From assembly GCF_036032445.1 (NCBI RefSeq), contig NZ_CP107932.1:1738501-1802500 (forward strand): DNA of 64,000 nucleotides, read 5' to 3'. This document shows positions 43,516 to 51,799 of the stretch, piece after piece. The notes under the pieces were generated by a model. The model ran no database searches. It was given only the letters and a program-made list of their open reading frames with translations, and had not been told where the DNA came from. This DNA comes from Nocardia sp. NBC_00416. Its GTDB lineage: Bacteria; Actinomycetota; Actinomycetes; Mycobacteriales; Mycobacteriaceae. Position numbers and translations under genes: made by a program. Position 1 is the stretch's first letter. Each line of letters begins with the position of its first letter.

Positions 43516-44621
43516 TCCTCGCCGCGCGCCGAGCCGGATCCGGCGGCGTCGACCCGGCCCGCTACGGCGGAAGTATGGATCGGCCGCCGGGTGGCCGAGA
43601 GCGAGCGCGCCGACCCGCCGTGACGCCGCGCGATGATCTCCGCGCCGATGGCGACCGCCGTCTCCTCCGGAGTACGCCCGCCCAATTCCAGCCCGATCGG
43701 GGAATGCAATCGCGCGAGTTGATCGTCGGTGACGCCGGCCGCCCGCAGCGCGGCCCGACGTTCTGCGTCGGCGCGGCGCGATCCCATGGCGCCGATATAG
43801 GCGACCGGCAGCCGCAGCGCCTCGACCAGTACCGGGATATCGAACTTCGGATCATGGGTGAGCACACACAGCACGGTCCGGGAATCCACCGCGGTGCCGC
43901 GCAGATAGCGGTCCGGCCATTCGGCGATCACCTCGTCGACCTCCGGCAGCCGAGCGCGATCGGCGAAAGCCGGGCGCGCCTCGCAGACGGTGACCCGATA
44001 GCCCAGCAATCGCCCGACCCGGCACAGGGCGGCCGCGAAGACATTCGCGCCGAAGATGATCAGCCGCGGCGGCGCGGCGAACGAGACGACGAAAACCGCA
44101 CGCGCGGCGGCCCCGCAGCCGATCACCTGCACCGTGCCGACCCCCTGACCCAGCACGGCACGCGCCTGCTCCACGACCGAATCCGGCCAGTCACCCGTCG
44201 TGGTCACCGTCCGGGAGGTGACCGCCAGCATCGCCCCGGTGCCGAGATCCCGGACCAGCGCGACGGGTTCGGACCCGTCGAGTGCGGCCTCGACGGCCCG
44301 GCGGTCCGCGGCCGTGATCCGCTGGACGAAGACTTCGAGTTCACCACCGCAGGTCAGGCCGACGGCGAAAGCGTCGGAATCGCTGTACCCGAATGTCTGC
44401 CGCACGGGCTCACCCGAGGCCAGTACCGCGGTGCACAATTCGTACACCGCGCCTTCGACACAGCCTCCCGACAGGCTCCCGTGTACCGAACCGGAGGCGT
44501 CGACCGCCATACAGGTCCCGAGCGGCAGCGGGGCACTACCCCGGGTCGCCACCACGGTCGCCAGCGCGTAGACGACGCCCTCGGCGTGCCATCGAACCAG
44601 GTGCGCGGCCAGGTCGCGCAT
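43446..44621 (-). CDS. xdhC: XdhC/CoxI family cofactor-insertion protein
   Basis: The 391-residue protein has an N-terminal XdhC_CoxI domain (LATVVATRGSAPLPLGT, SGGCVEGAVY with the conserved Cys) and a C-terminal Rossmann domain (LIIFGANVFAAALCRVGRLLG, YIGAMGSRR, SPIGLELGGRTPEETAVAI). XdhC helps add the terminal sulfur to the molybdenum cofactor and load it into the hydroxylase. GAGGAGGTGGAG before ATG 44621 supports the start. It is divergent from the large-subunit gene. The last 70 bases overlap the MocA-like gene; the final 35 residues are beyond the domain. Confidence 0.88.
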   Translation of the reverse strand: MRDLAAHLVRWHAEGVVYALATVVATRGSAPLPLGTCMAVDASGSVHGSLSGGCVEGAVYELCTAVLASGEPVRQTFGYSDSDAFAVGLTCGGELEVFVQRITAADRRAVEAALDGSEPVALVRDLGTGAMLAVTSRTVTTTGDWPDSVVEQARAVLGQGVGTVQVIGCGAAARAVFVVSFAAPPRLIIFGANVFAAALCRVGRLLGYRVTVCEARPAFADRARLPEVDEVIAEWPDRYLRGTAVDSRTVLCVLTHDPKFDIPVLVEALRLPVAYIGAMGSRRADAERRAALRAAGVTDDQLARLHSPIGLELGGRTPEETAVAIGAEIIARRHGGSARSLSATRRPIHTSAVAGRVDAAGSGSARGEDQRIRSCGVSTSSGEPVPSHGIC

Positions 44622-44725
44622 ACTCCACCTCCTCGCCGCAACGGATACCGGAAACCGGTGACAACATGCGAGAATACCACTTTCACAAAATGACATTGGA
44701 ATTCTTGAACACGACATATCCTGTA

Positions 44726-44755
44726 TTGACACTGCCCTCGCACCAATGCTAGACA
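44726..44755 (+). promoter_or_regulatory. Sigma-70-like promoter before the molybdenum hydroxylase operon
   Basis: TTGACA (44726-44731) is followed after 18 bases by TAGACA (44750-44755). It lies about 140 bases upstream of the large-subunit start. On the other strand TATTCT near 44670 may serve xdhC. Confidence 0.4.
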
Positions 44756-44898
44756 AGTGCTCAGCATCAGCGTGCCGCACCTGTGGGCGCTCGGATGCCG
44801 GCGCCCGCGACATCCCGCGAACGGAGGAACGGCCGGATGGGTCGAATCAGGCTGTCTCGCAGCACCACCAATCAGGTACCGACGCGATGGAGCCGCCG

Positions 44899-47238
44899 AT
44901 GAGCACCACCGAGAAAACGACGGCCGTCGGCGCCCGCGTACCTCGGATCGAGGATCTGCGCCTGCTGACCGGGGCCGGCACCTTCGTCGACGACATCACC
45001 CGGCCCGGCATGGTGCACGCCTGCTTCGTCCGCAGCCCGCTGGCCCGCGCCCGGATCACCGGCATCGATATCACCGAAGCCGCGGATCTCGAAGGCGTCG
45101 TCGCCGTCTACACCGCCGCCGATCTCAATCCGCGGGTCAGCGAGATCTCCTATGCCCTGGACACACCGGGCTTCCCGGCGGTCCCCCGTCCGCCACTGGC
45201 CGAGGGCGAGGTGCGGTTCGTGGGCGACCCGGTCGTCCTCGTGATCGCGACCGACCGCTATATCGCCGAGGACGCGGCTGAACTGGTCATCGTCGACTAC
45301 GACCCCCTCGAGCCGGTCGTCGACTACGAAACCGCCGCCACAGCAGCCGAACTCGTGCACGCCGAACACCCGGGCAACTCGGCCGGCGGCCTGGCCGGAC
45401 GCGCGCCGTCGGATCTGGCCGCGGTGCTCGAGGCGGCCCCGCACGTAGTGCGCCAGACCGTGCACCAACAGGCGTACGCGCCGGTGCCGCTGGAAACCCG
45501 CGGCATAGTGGCGGAGTGGACCGCCCCCACCGGCGAGATGACGATCTGGACCTCCACCCAGTCGCCGCACGAGGTCCGCGGCTTCTGTTCCCGGCTGCTC
45601 GGTATCGACGAACACCGGGTCCGGGTGATCGTGCGCGACACCGGCGGCGGATTCGGGCAGAAGGTGGCGCCGCAGCGCGAGGAGACCTGCGTGATGCTGG
45701 CCGCCCGCACCGTGCGGCACGCCGTGAAATGGATCGAGGATCGGCAGGAGAGCCTGATGGCGGCCGGTATGGCCCGCCACGAACACGGCGAGGTCGCGAT
45801 GGCCTTCGACGAGCAGGGGCATATCCTCGCCGCCACCATCGAGCACGTTCAGAACGTCGGGGCCTACCCGGTGCCGTCGCCGCTCACCGCGTCGATCGCG
45901 GTCGGGATGCTGTTTCCCGGGCCCTATCGGGTACCGGAATCCGGGTTCAGCACCGCCTCGTACTATTCGAACACCGTGGGCAGAGTCGCCTATCGCGGGC
46001 CCTGGCAGTTCGAATCGGTATCGCGGGAGTTGCTCCTGGACACCGCCGCCCGGCAACTCGGACTCGACCCGGTGGAACTACGGCGGCGGAACATGCTGAG
46101 CCACAGCGATATGCCGGTCGCGAATCCGAACGGTATGCCCTATTCCGACGCGTCGCCGCGCGAAACCTTCGAACAGGCGCTGCAGATCCTCGACTACGAC
46201 GCCTTCCGTGCCGAACAAGCCGCCGCGCGCGCCGTCGGCCGCTATCTGGGTGTCGGCACCTGCACCTACGTGGAACCCACCACCGGCGCGACCCCGTTCC
46301 TGAGCACCGAGGGCGCGACCATCCGGATCGCGCCGACCGGCAAGGTGAACGTCTACCTATCGGGCGGATCGGCCGGAAACAGTCTCGAGACCACCGCTGT
46401 GCAGCTCACCGCCGATGCCCTCGGAATCGATATCGCCGATGTGCAGACCATTCAGGGCGATACCGCGGTCGCCCCGCAGGGCGGCGGGACCAACGGCAGC
46501 CGCTCCGGTTCGATGGCCGCGGGCGCCATCGCGCAGACCGCCGGGGTGCTGCGGGATCGGATCATCGCCATCGCGGCGAAACAGCTGGGTGTCGGCGTCG
46601 AGGACGTGGAGTTCGCGCACGGCCGGGCCGGAGTACCGGAATCGGAGAAATCCCTGTCGCTCGCCGAGATCGCCCAGATCGCCTACTACCAGACCGAACT
46701 GCTCCCACCCGGAGTACCGCCCGGGCTGGAGGCGACCGGCCGCCACCGGGCGGACCAGTTGATGATCTGGGCCAACGCCACTCATGTGTGCACCTGCGAG
46801 GTCGATATCGAGACGGGGCAGGTGACCCTGCTCCGGTTCGTCGTCAGCGAGGACGTCGGTCCGATGATCAACCCGAATGTCGTGGAAGGCCAGATCTACG
46901 GCGGCACCGTCCAGGGCATCGGCGGCGCTCTCTACGAGCACCTCGCCTACGACGACGACGGCAATCCGGTCGCCACCACCTTCCTGGACTATCTCCTGCC
47001 CACCGCGACCGAGGTGCCCGAGATCGAACTGGGCCACGTCGAGACGCCGAGCACCGGGCCCGGGGGTTTCAAAGGCGTGGGCGAGGGCGGCGCGATCGGT
47101 TCGACGCCCGCGGTGCTCAATGCCGTCGCCGACGCGTTGTCGCCGTTCGGCGTCCAGCTCGACCGGCTCCCGCTGTCCCCTGCCCGGATCGTGTCCCTGA
47201 TCGAAGCGGCCCGTGGCGATTCGGAGGTGACCGCATGA
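44899..47238 (+). CDS. Molybdenum hydroxylase large subunit (xanthine oxidase / CoxL family)
   Basis: The 779-residue subunit carries the Mo-cytosine dinucleotide cofactor. Family blocks are GRYLGVGTCTYVE, TNGSRSGSMAAGAI, and the catalytic GVGEGGAIGS with Glu729. The active-site loop reads AYRGPW (residues 364-369), not the AYRCSFR of aerobic CO dehydrogenase, so this is not a form I CODH; an aldehyde, purine or N-heterocycle is more likely. Start 44899 has GATGGAG upstream; ATG 44887 is an alternative. The stop overlaps the medium-subunit ATG (ATGA). Confidence 0.92.
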   Translation: MSTTEKTTAVGARVPRIEDLRLLTGAGTFVDDITRPGMVHACFVRSPLARARITGIDITEAADLEGVVAVYTAADLNPRVSEISYALDTPGFPAVPRPPLAEGEVRFVGDPVVLVIATDRYIAEDAAELVIVDYDPLEPVVDYETAATAAELVHAEHPGNSAGGLAGRAPSDLAAVLEAAPHVVRQTVHQQAYAPVPLETRGIVAEWTAPTGEMTIWTSTQSPHEVRGFCSRLLGIDEHRVRVIVRDTGGGFGQKVAPQREETCVMLAARTVRHAVKWIEDRQESLMAAGMARHEHGEVAMAFDEQGHILAATIEHVQNVGAYPVPSPLTASIAVGMLFPGPYRVPESGFSTASYYSNTVGRVAYRGPWQFESVSRELLLDTAARQLGLDPVELRRRNMLSHSDMPVANPNGMPYSDASPRETFEQALQILDYDAFRAEQAAARAVGRYLGVGTCTYVEPTTGATPFLSTEGATIRIAPTGKVNVYLSGGSAGNSLETTAVQLTADALGIDIADVQTIQGDTAVAPQGGGTNGSRSGSMAAGAIAQTAGVLRDRIIAIAAKQLGVGVEDVEFAHGRAGVPESEKSLSLAEIAQIAYYQTELLPPGVPPGLEATGRHRADQLMIWANATHVCTCEVDIETGQVTLLRFVVSEDVGPMINPNVVEGQIYGGTVQGIGGALYEHLAYDDDGNPVATTFLDYLLPTATEVPEIELGHVETPSTGPGGFKGVGEGGAIGSTPAVLNAVADALSPFGVQLDRLPLSPARIVSLIEAARGDSEVTA

Positions 47239-48110
47239 AGCCCGCCGCCTTCGACTATCACGCACCCACCACGGCGGCCGAGGCTGTGGCGTTGCTGGCC
47301 GACCTCGGCGACGAGGCCAAGATCATCGCGGGCGGGCAGAGCCTGGTGCCCATGCTGGCACTGCGGCTCGCCGTGTTCGACCATCTGGTGGACCTGCGCC
47401 TGCTGGACGAGTTGCGCGGGATCGACACCCACGGCGACGAAGTACGGGTCGGCGCCGGGACCACCCATGCCGCGGTCGGCCGCTCCCCCGAGATCCGGCG
47501 CGCTATCCCGCTGCTGCACCGGGCGACGCCGCTGATCGGTCATTTCCAGATCCGCAACCGCGGGACCATCGGCGGGGCGATCGCCCATGCCGACGCCGCG
47601 GGCGAGTACCCGGCCGTCGCACTCACACTCGATGCCGAGATGCAGACGTTGTCCCCACGCGGGCAGCGCACCATCCCGGCCGCGGACTATTTCACCGGCA
47701 TGTGGAGCACGGCGATGGCGGCCGATGAACTGCTCACCGGGATCACCTTCCCCGCGTGGCGGGGACGCAGTGGTTTCGCGATCGAGGAATTCGCTCGTCG
47801 GGCGGGCGATTTCGCGATGGCGGGTGCGACGATCGCGATACGGCTGGACGCCGACTCCCGGATCGACCGGGTCGCGGTCGGGCTGTTCGGCCTGGCGCCG
47901 ACTCCCTTGCGGGCCGTCGCGACCGAATCCGAGCTGGTCGGACGCCCGGCCGCCGAGGTCGACGCGACGGAGGTCGGCCGCTCCGCGACCGCGGCCCTGA
48001 GTTCTGTCCCGGCGGATATCCACGGCTCCGCCGACTACCGGCGCCGGATCGGCGCGGTCATGGTCGCGCGGGCCTGGACCCGCGCGGTAGAGGAGGCGAG
48101 CAATGACTGA
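47235..48110 (+). CDS. Molybdenum hydroxylase medium (FAD) subunit, CoxM-like
   Basis: The 291-residue FAD-binding subunit passes electrons from the 2Fe-2S clusters to the acceptor. FAD motifs are AGGQSLVPML (residues 33-42) and TIGGAIAHADAAGEYP (about residues 115-130). The C-terminal CO dehydrogenase flavoprotein domain is complete. Its ATG overlaps the large-subunit stop as ATGA and its end overlaps the small-subunit gene by 8 bases. The three form one operon in the order L-M-S. Confidence 0.93.
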   Translation: MKPAAFDYHAPTTAAEAVALLADLGDEAKIIAGGQSLVPMLALRLAVFDHLVDLRLLDELRGIDTHGDEVRVGAGTTHAAVGRSPEIRRAIPLLHRATPLIGHFQIRNRGTIGGAIAHADAAGEYPAVALTLDAEMQTLSPRGQRTIPAADYFTGMWSTAMAADELLTGITFPAWRGRSGFAIEEFARRAGDFAMAGATIAIRLDADSRIDRVAVGLFGLAPTPLRAVATESELVGRPAAEVDATEVGRSATAALSSVPADIHGSADYRRRIGAVMVARAWTRAVEEASND

Positions 48111-48603
48111 TGTCGAGATCTCGGTGGTCGTCAACGGGGTGAAACGCCGGGACCGGATCCCACCGCGCCGCACCCTGGCCGATTATCTCCGGGAGACCTG
48201 CGGCCTCACCGGCACCCACCTGGGCTGCGAACACGGTGTCTGCGGCGCCTGCTCGGTTCTGCTCGACGGCGATGCCGTGCGCGCCTGTCTGGTGTTCGCT
48301 GTACAAGCCGACGGCGCAGCGGTGACCACCGTGGAGGGCCTGGCCGACACCGACGGCACGCTGTCCCCCGTCCAGCAGGCCTTCCGCGACCATCACGGCC
48401 TCCAATGCGGTTTCTGCACTCCGGGTTTCGTCGTCTCCGCCACCGCATTCCTGCAGGAGACACCCGATCCGAGCGACGACGAGATCAGGGAAGGGCTGTC
48501 CGGGAACATCTGCCGCTGCACCGGCTACCAGGGCATCATCCGCGCGGTCCGCGACGCCGCCACCACGATCAGCACCGAAGCCCCCGTGACCCCGCAGGCC
48601 TGA
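48103..48603 (+). CDS. Molybdenum hydroxylase small (2Fe-2S) subunit, CoxS-like
   Basis: The 166-residue subunit binds two 2Fe-2S clusters. The plant-ferredoxin-type cluster uses GCEHGVCGACSVLLDGDAVRAC; the helical-domain cluster uses QCGFCTPGF and CRCTGYQGI. The protein is full length with no export signal, so the enzyme is cytoplasmic. It overlaps the end of the medium-subunit gene and is followed after 26 bases by coxG. Confidence 0.95.
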   Translation: MTDVEISVVVNGVKRRDRIPPRRTLADYLRETCGLTGTHLGCEHGVCGACSVLLDGDAVRACLVFAVQADGAAVTTVEGLADTDGTLSPVQQAFRDHHGLQCGFCTPGFVVSATAFLQETPDPSDDEIREGLSGNICRCTGYQGIIRAVRDAATTISTEAPVTPQA

Positions 48604-48629
48604 GCCGGCACCGACGCCAAGGACCGCGA

Positions 48630-49292
48630 ATGAAACTAGCGAACACCTTCCAGATTCCCGTACCCGCCGCCGACGCCTGGCCGGTTCTGCTCGATCTCGA
48701 GCGGATCGCGCCCTGTGTTCCGGGAGCCGTCCTCACTTCCCGGGACGGAGACGATTTCCACGGCAAGATCAAGGTCAAACTGGGCCCGGTGGGGCTCAGC
48801 TACAACGGCATCATCAAAGTCGTCTCCCAGGACGAGGAGGCCAAGATCGCAATCCTCGAAGGTGGCGGGCGCGAAACTCGCGGCAACGGCACCGCGAAGG
48901 CGGTCATCACCTGCCGACTGGTCGAATCCGGGGGGATCACCGATGTTTTCGTCGATACCGATCTGGCGATCACCGGGAAGCCCGCTCAGTTCGGTCGCGG
49001 CGCGCTCGCCGATGTCGCCGGCAGCCTGATCGGAGCCTTCGCCGACAATCTCGCCGCGGAGATCACCTCCTCCGCTCCCGGCGCGGTCGAGTCGGAGGCC
49101 GCCGAACCGTCGCCGACGGCGGGTCCCGCTCCGGTCACCCCGATCGCTCCCCGCCCGGCGGCGGAGCCCATCGATCTGATGGCCGCCGCCGGTATCACCG
49201 CCAACCGGCAACTCCTGCTCGCGCTGGGTGCGACGGTGCTGGTACTCCTGCTGCTACTCACCCGGCGGCGGCGCCCCGACACCGGCGGTTGA
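48630..49292 (+). CDS. coxG: CoxG-like SRPBCC membrane anchor
   Basis: The 220-residue protein has a CoxG-type SRPBCC lipid-binding domain (MKLANTFQIPVPAADAWPVL to about residue 145, with GPVGLSYNGIIKV). A proline-rich linker and one C-terminal membrane span (LLLALGATVLVLLLLL) with a basic tail follow. CoxG proteins recruit the hydroxylase to the membrane and have been linked to menaquinone supply for CO dehydrogenase. Its presence suggests this hydroxylase feeds electrons into the respiratory chain. AAGGA precedes the ATG. Confidence 0.85.
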   Translation: MKLANTFQIPVPAADAWPVLLDLERIAPCVPGAVLTSRDGDDFHGKIKVKLGPVGLSYNGIIKVVSQDEEAKIAILEGGGRETRGNGTAKAVITCRLVESGGITDVFVDTDLAITGKPAQFGRGALADVAGSLIGAFADNLAAEITSSAPGAVESEAAEPSPTAGPAPVTPIAPRPAAEPIDLMAAAGITANRQLLLALGATVLVLLLLLTRRRRPDTGG

Positions 49293-49371
49293 GGCGTGTC
49301 TCCTCGATGAGACGAGCCCAAGGGTCATGGTCGGCGCACCCGATCGATCGGGGCCACGTGCACACACGGAC

Positions 49372-50817
49372 TCAGGAGAAACCGCGGTAGACGCCGTCGG
49401 GATCGGCGGCATCCGCGAAATCCGCGAAGTCCAGGTTCGCGATCGAGAGGTTGTTCTCGATGGCCCACATCTGCGTGGGGATCACACGTAACGTTCGGCC
49501 CGGCTCGTGGCCCGTTTCGGCGGGGCCGGTGTCCACGGCGAGGATGGGGTGCTCGGGATCGGTCATCGTGGCGGTGTCCGCGACGAACACGTAGTACACG
49601 GGCCGGTCACCGATCCGGTCGAGCAGAGCTGGTATCGACAACCCTTCGTTTTCGGGGTTGTCGATACAGGTCAGGTAGGCGGAGAACGCGGAGTCTTCGC
49701 CTTCGCCGGGCGCCATCGCCGCCGCGGCCACCTCGCGCCACACGGCATCATCGCCGAAATCGGTTCGGATGAACAGTGAAAGCTCGCCTTGGTCGTCGAG
49801 ACAGTCGTCGAGACGGCGTCCCGTCCCCAGAGATTCCCGTAGCTCGGCCTCGTGATGCGCGGCGGCCTCCAAGTCGAGCATCTCACGGATCTGCGCGGGC
49901 GAGGTGGACGGCGGGTCGGGCGCGACGATAGAGGCGATGATCCGCGCACAGGCATCCTGAGCGATCGAGTCACGGCTGCGAATCTCGTACGTCCACGGGC
50001 CGACTACCTCCCGGTGCACGGGTGGAACGCGGTCGTACATCGAACCGACCGTAGGCTCCCCGACCGCGGTTACCCATTGGCGCAACATGATCGAGCTGTA
50101 CTGACCCGCCACGTGCAAATCCAGTGCCCCGGTTCGTGGATCGCCGTCGATCGGCCGAGTATCGACTGTCCGCGGCAACCAGCCGACCTCCGGCCGCGGG
50201 ATCGCCCCGAGGGCACGCGTCTTCGCGTCGTCTTCGCGCTGGGCCGGCGACACGAGCCGATCCGCTTTCTCGCGCGCCGGGCCCGTCCAGTCGAACAGCG
50301 CCGGCTCGAAATCCTCGTCGACGACCGGGTCGGCCAGTTCCATCGACTGCGCGTCCGCGAACCTCGACACCGCGACGCCCGACTCGGCGTCGATCACGTA
50401 GGTCACCTCGCCGCCGGAGGCGGTGTCGACGAACCGGACCTGCCAGCCGGTGCGGCCGCGCACCTCCACCTGCTGAGGACGGCTCGGCCGAACCAAACGC
50501 GGCTCTGCGCCGCGATCTTCCGGCGGCCACATCGAATACGCCTTCAGGAGTTGCGCGGGGGAAGCGCCGGTTATCGCCACCATCCGGTTCGCCGCCTTGA
50601 CGGTGTGCACCATCACTCCGTCGGCAGCCCGGCGATATTCGTCGGTGTCGTTCTCGATATAGGTGGCGTCACCGTTCGCGTCTTCGATCCGCCAGGATGT
50701 GGGCGGCAAGTGCCAGACCCGTCCGGTACAGGTATCGCCGCTCCAGATTTCGGCGCGTACAGATCGCCCCATAGTGCTGTAGTTCGATCCCCGAACCTGC
50801 GGCCACGTCATCGGCAT
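49372..50817 (-). CDS. Hypothetical protein with C-terminal DUF6924 domain
   Basis: About 481 residues. The last 130 match DUF6924 (LFIRTDFGDDAVWREV, DRPVYYVFVADTATM, VIPTQMWAIENNLSIANLDF, then DGVYRGF). The N-terminal 270 residues are a separate beta-rich region (RIEDANGDATYIEN, VEVRGRTGWQVRFVDT) that resembles proteins deriving coefficients from a domain-specific measure, but I do not recognise it. No signal or membrane segment is visible. ATGs at 50817 and 50811 are both possible. It converges with coxG and is divergent from the SMR gene. Function unknown. Confidence 0.75.
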   Translation of the reverse strand: MPMTWPQVRGSNYSTMGRSVRAEIWSGDTCTGRVWHLPPTSWRIEDANGDATYIENDTDEYRRAADGVMVHTVKAANRMVAITGASPAQLLKAYSMWPPEDRGAEPRLVRPSRPQQVEVRGRTGWQVRFVDTASGGEVTYVIDAESGVAVSRFADAQSMELADPVVDEDFEPALFDWTGPAREKADRLVSPAQREDDAKTRALGAIPRPEVGWLPRTVDTRPIDGDPRTGALDLHVAGQYSSIMLRQWVTAVGEPTVGSMYDRVPPVHREVVGPWTYEIRSRDSIAQDACARIIASIVAPDPPSTSPAQIREMLDLEAAAHHEAELRESLGTGRRLDDCLDDQGELSLFIRTDFGDDAVWREVAAAAMAPGEGEDSAFSAYLTCIDNPENEGLSIPALLDRIGDRPVYYVFVADTATMTDPEHPILAVDTGPAETGHEPGRTLRVIPTQMWAIENNLSIANLDFADFADAADPDGVYRGFS

Positions 50818-50877
50818 GCACCCACCGTAGGGACTCCGTCCGACAACTCGGTACGGCCGGTCGGCCCGCACGCCTCA

Positions 50878-50911
50878 TTGTGTACGGTTGTCCATGTACA
50901 AACGTACACAA
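50878..50911. promoter_or_regulatory. 34-bp imperfect palindrome, likely TetR operator for the SMR gene
   Basis: Outer arms TTGTGTACG (50878-50886) and CGTACACAA (50903-50911) are perfect, with inner TTGT/ACAA pairs around the centre. It ends 2 bases before the GGAGG of the SMR gene. The TetR protein encoded next in the operon is the expected binder. Confidence 0.65.
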
Positions 50912-50924
50912 ATGGAGGTCTGTT

Positions 50925-51248
50925 ATGTCGCTCGCGCTGCTCGGGGCGGCCATCGTCGCCGAAATCATCGGCACCAGCCTGCTCAAGGCCACCGAGGGGT
51001 TCACCCGACTCTGGCCGACGGTCGCCTCGCTGTCCGCGTACACCCTGGCGTTCGTGCTCTTGGCCCAGGCAATCGCGCGAGGCATGAACGTCGGTTTCGC
51101 CTACGCGGTCTGGTCCGGGCTGGGCACCACGTTGATCGTCATCATCGGCGCGCTGTTCCTCGGTGAATCGCTCAGCGCCACCAAGATCGCGGGGGTCGCC
51201 CTGGTCGTGGCGGGCGTGGTCACGCTCAATCTCGCGGGCGCGCATTGA
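50925..51248 (+). CDS. Small multidrug resistance (SMR) family efflux protein
   Basis: The 107-residue protein has four membrane helices and the essential proton/drug glutamate at Glu13 (GAAIVAEIIGTSLLK, equivalent to EmrE Glu14). FAYAVWSGLGT in the third helix is the SMR hallmark. It exports cationic compounds as a dimer. GGAGG precedes ATG 50925. The stop overlaps the TTG start of a TetR gene, and a 34-bp palindrome covers the promoter, so the pump is probably induced by its substrates. Confidence 0.94.
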   Translation: MSLALLGAAIVAEIIGTSLLKATEGFTRLWPTVASLSAYTLAFVLLAQAIARGMNVGFAYAVWSGLGTTLIVIIGALFLGESLSATKIAGVALVVAGVVTLNLAGAH

Positions 51249-51790
51249 CCCCCCGTGATCCACACCGCCGCCAGCGCATCCTCGACGCCGCGCGGGCGCT
51301 GATTCCCACCCACGGAATCACCGGTCTCACCCACCGCCTCGTCGCCGCCGAGGCGGGGGTCCCGGTCGGTTCGACGACTTACTACTTCGCCGATCTCGCC
51401 GACCTCACCGAGGCCGCGCTGGCCGATACCGCGGTGGCCACGCGTGCCGCGCTGGCCGAATGGTCCGCGGCGCTCGGGACCGCCGCCGACGTCCCGGCGA
51501 CACTGGCCCGGCTCACCGCCGAATGTCTGGACCAGCCCGCCCGGCTGCTCACCGTCAACGAGCTCTACCTGGCTGCCACCCGCCTGCCCGAACTCCGCCC
51601 GCTGGCCCGCGTCTGGTTCGAAGGTCTGGTAGATATCCTCACTCCGCACACCGGCCCGGCCGGCGCCCGGGCCATCGCGGTGTTCCTCGACGGCACACTG
51701 CTGCACGCGCTGTCGAGCGGGTCGGCATTGGACGCCGCCGCGCTCGCCCCGCCGATCGCCGCACTCGCCGCTCTCGAACCCGGCGGCTGA
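51245..51790 (+). CDS. TetR-family regulator of the SMR gene
   Basis: The 181-residue protein starts at TTG 51245, overlapping the SMR stop as TTGA. The helix-turn-helix is at residues 9-55 (RILDAARALIPTHGITGLTHRLVAAEAGVPVGSTTYYFADLAD). The C-terminal domain is of the short TetR_C type. Coupling to the pump gene and the operator in front of it suggest autorepression. It converges with the copper ATPase gene, ending 10 bases from its stop. Confidence 0.88.
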   Translation: MTPRDPHRRQRILDAARALIPTHGITGLTHRLVAAEAGVPVGSTTYYFADLADLTEAALADTAVATRAALAEWSAALGTAADVPATLARLTAECLDQPARLLTVNELYLAATRLPELRPLARVWFEGLVDILTPHTGPAGARAIAVFLDGTLLHALSSGSALDAAALAPPIAALAALEPGG

Positions 51791-51799
51791 GACCGGCGG

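Noticed and set aside
45516..47234. Plus-strand frame running into the medium-subunit gene from far upstream
   Set aside because: It overlaps the large-subunit gene in another frame and shows Arg-rich background. The true gene starts at the ATGA overlap at 47235.
44899..47238. Aerobic (form I) carbon monoxide dehydrogenase
   Set aside because: The large subunit lacks the AYRCSFR active-site loop and has AYRGPW instead, so CO oxidation is not supported.
49339..49352. Perfect 14-bp palindrome CCCGATCGATCGGG between coxG and the DUF6924 gene
   Set aside because: It lies between two convergent genes with no loop, so it is neither a convincing terminator nor near a promoter. Built of GATC repeats, it may be chance.
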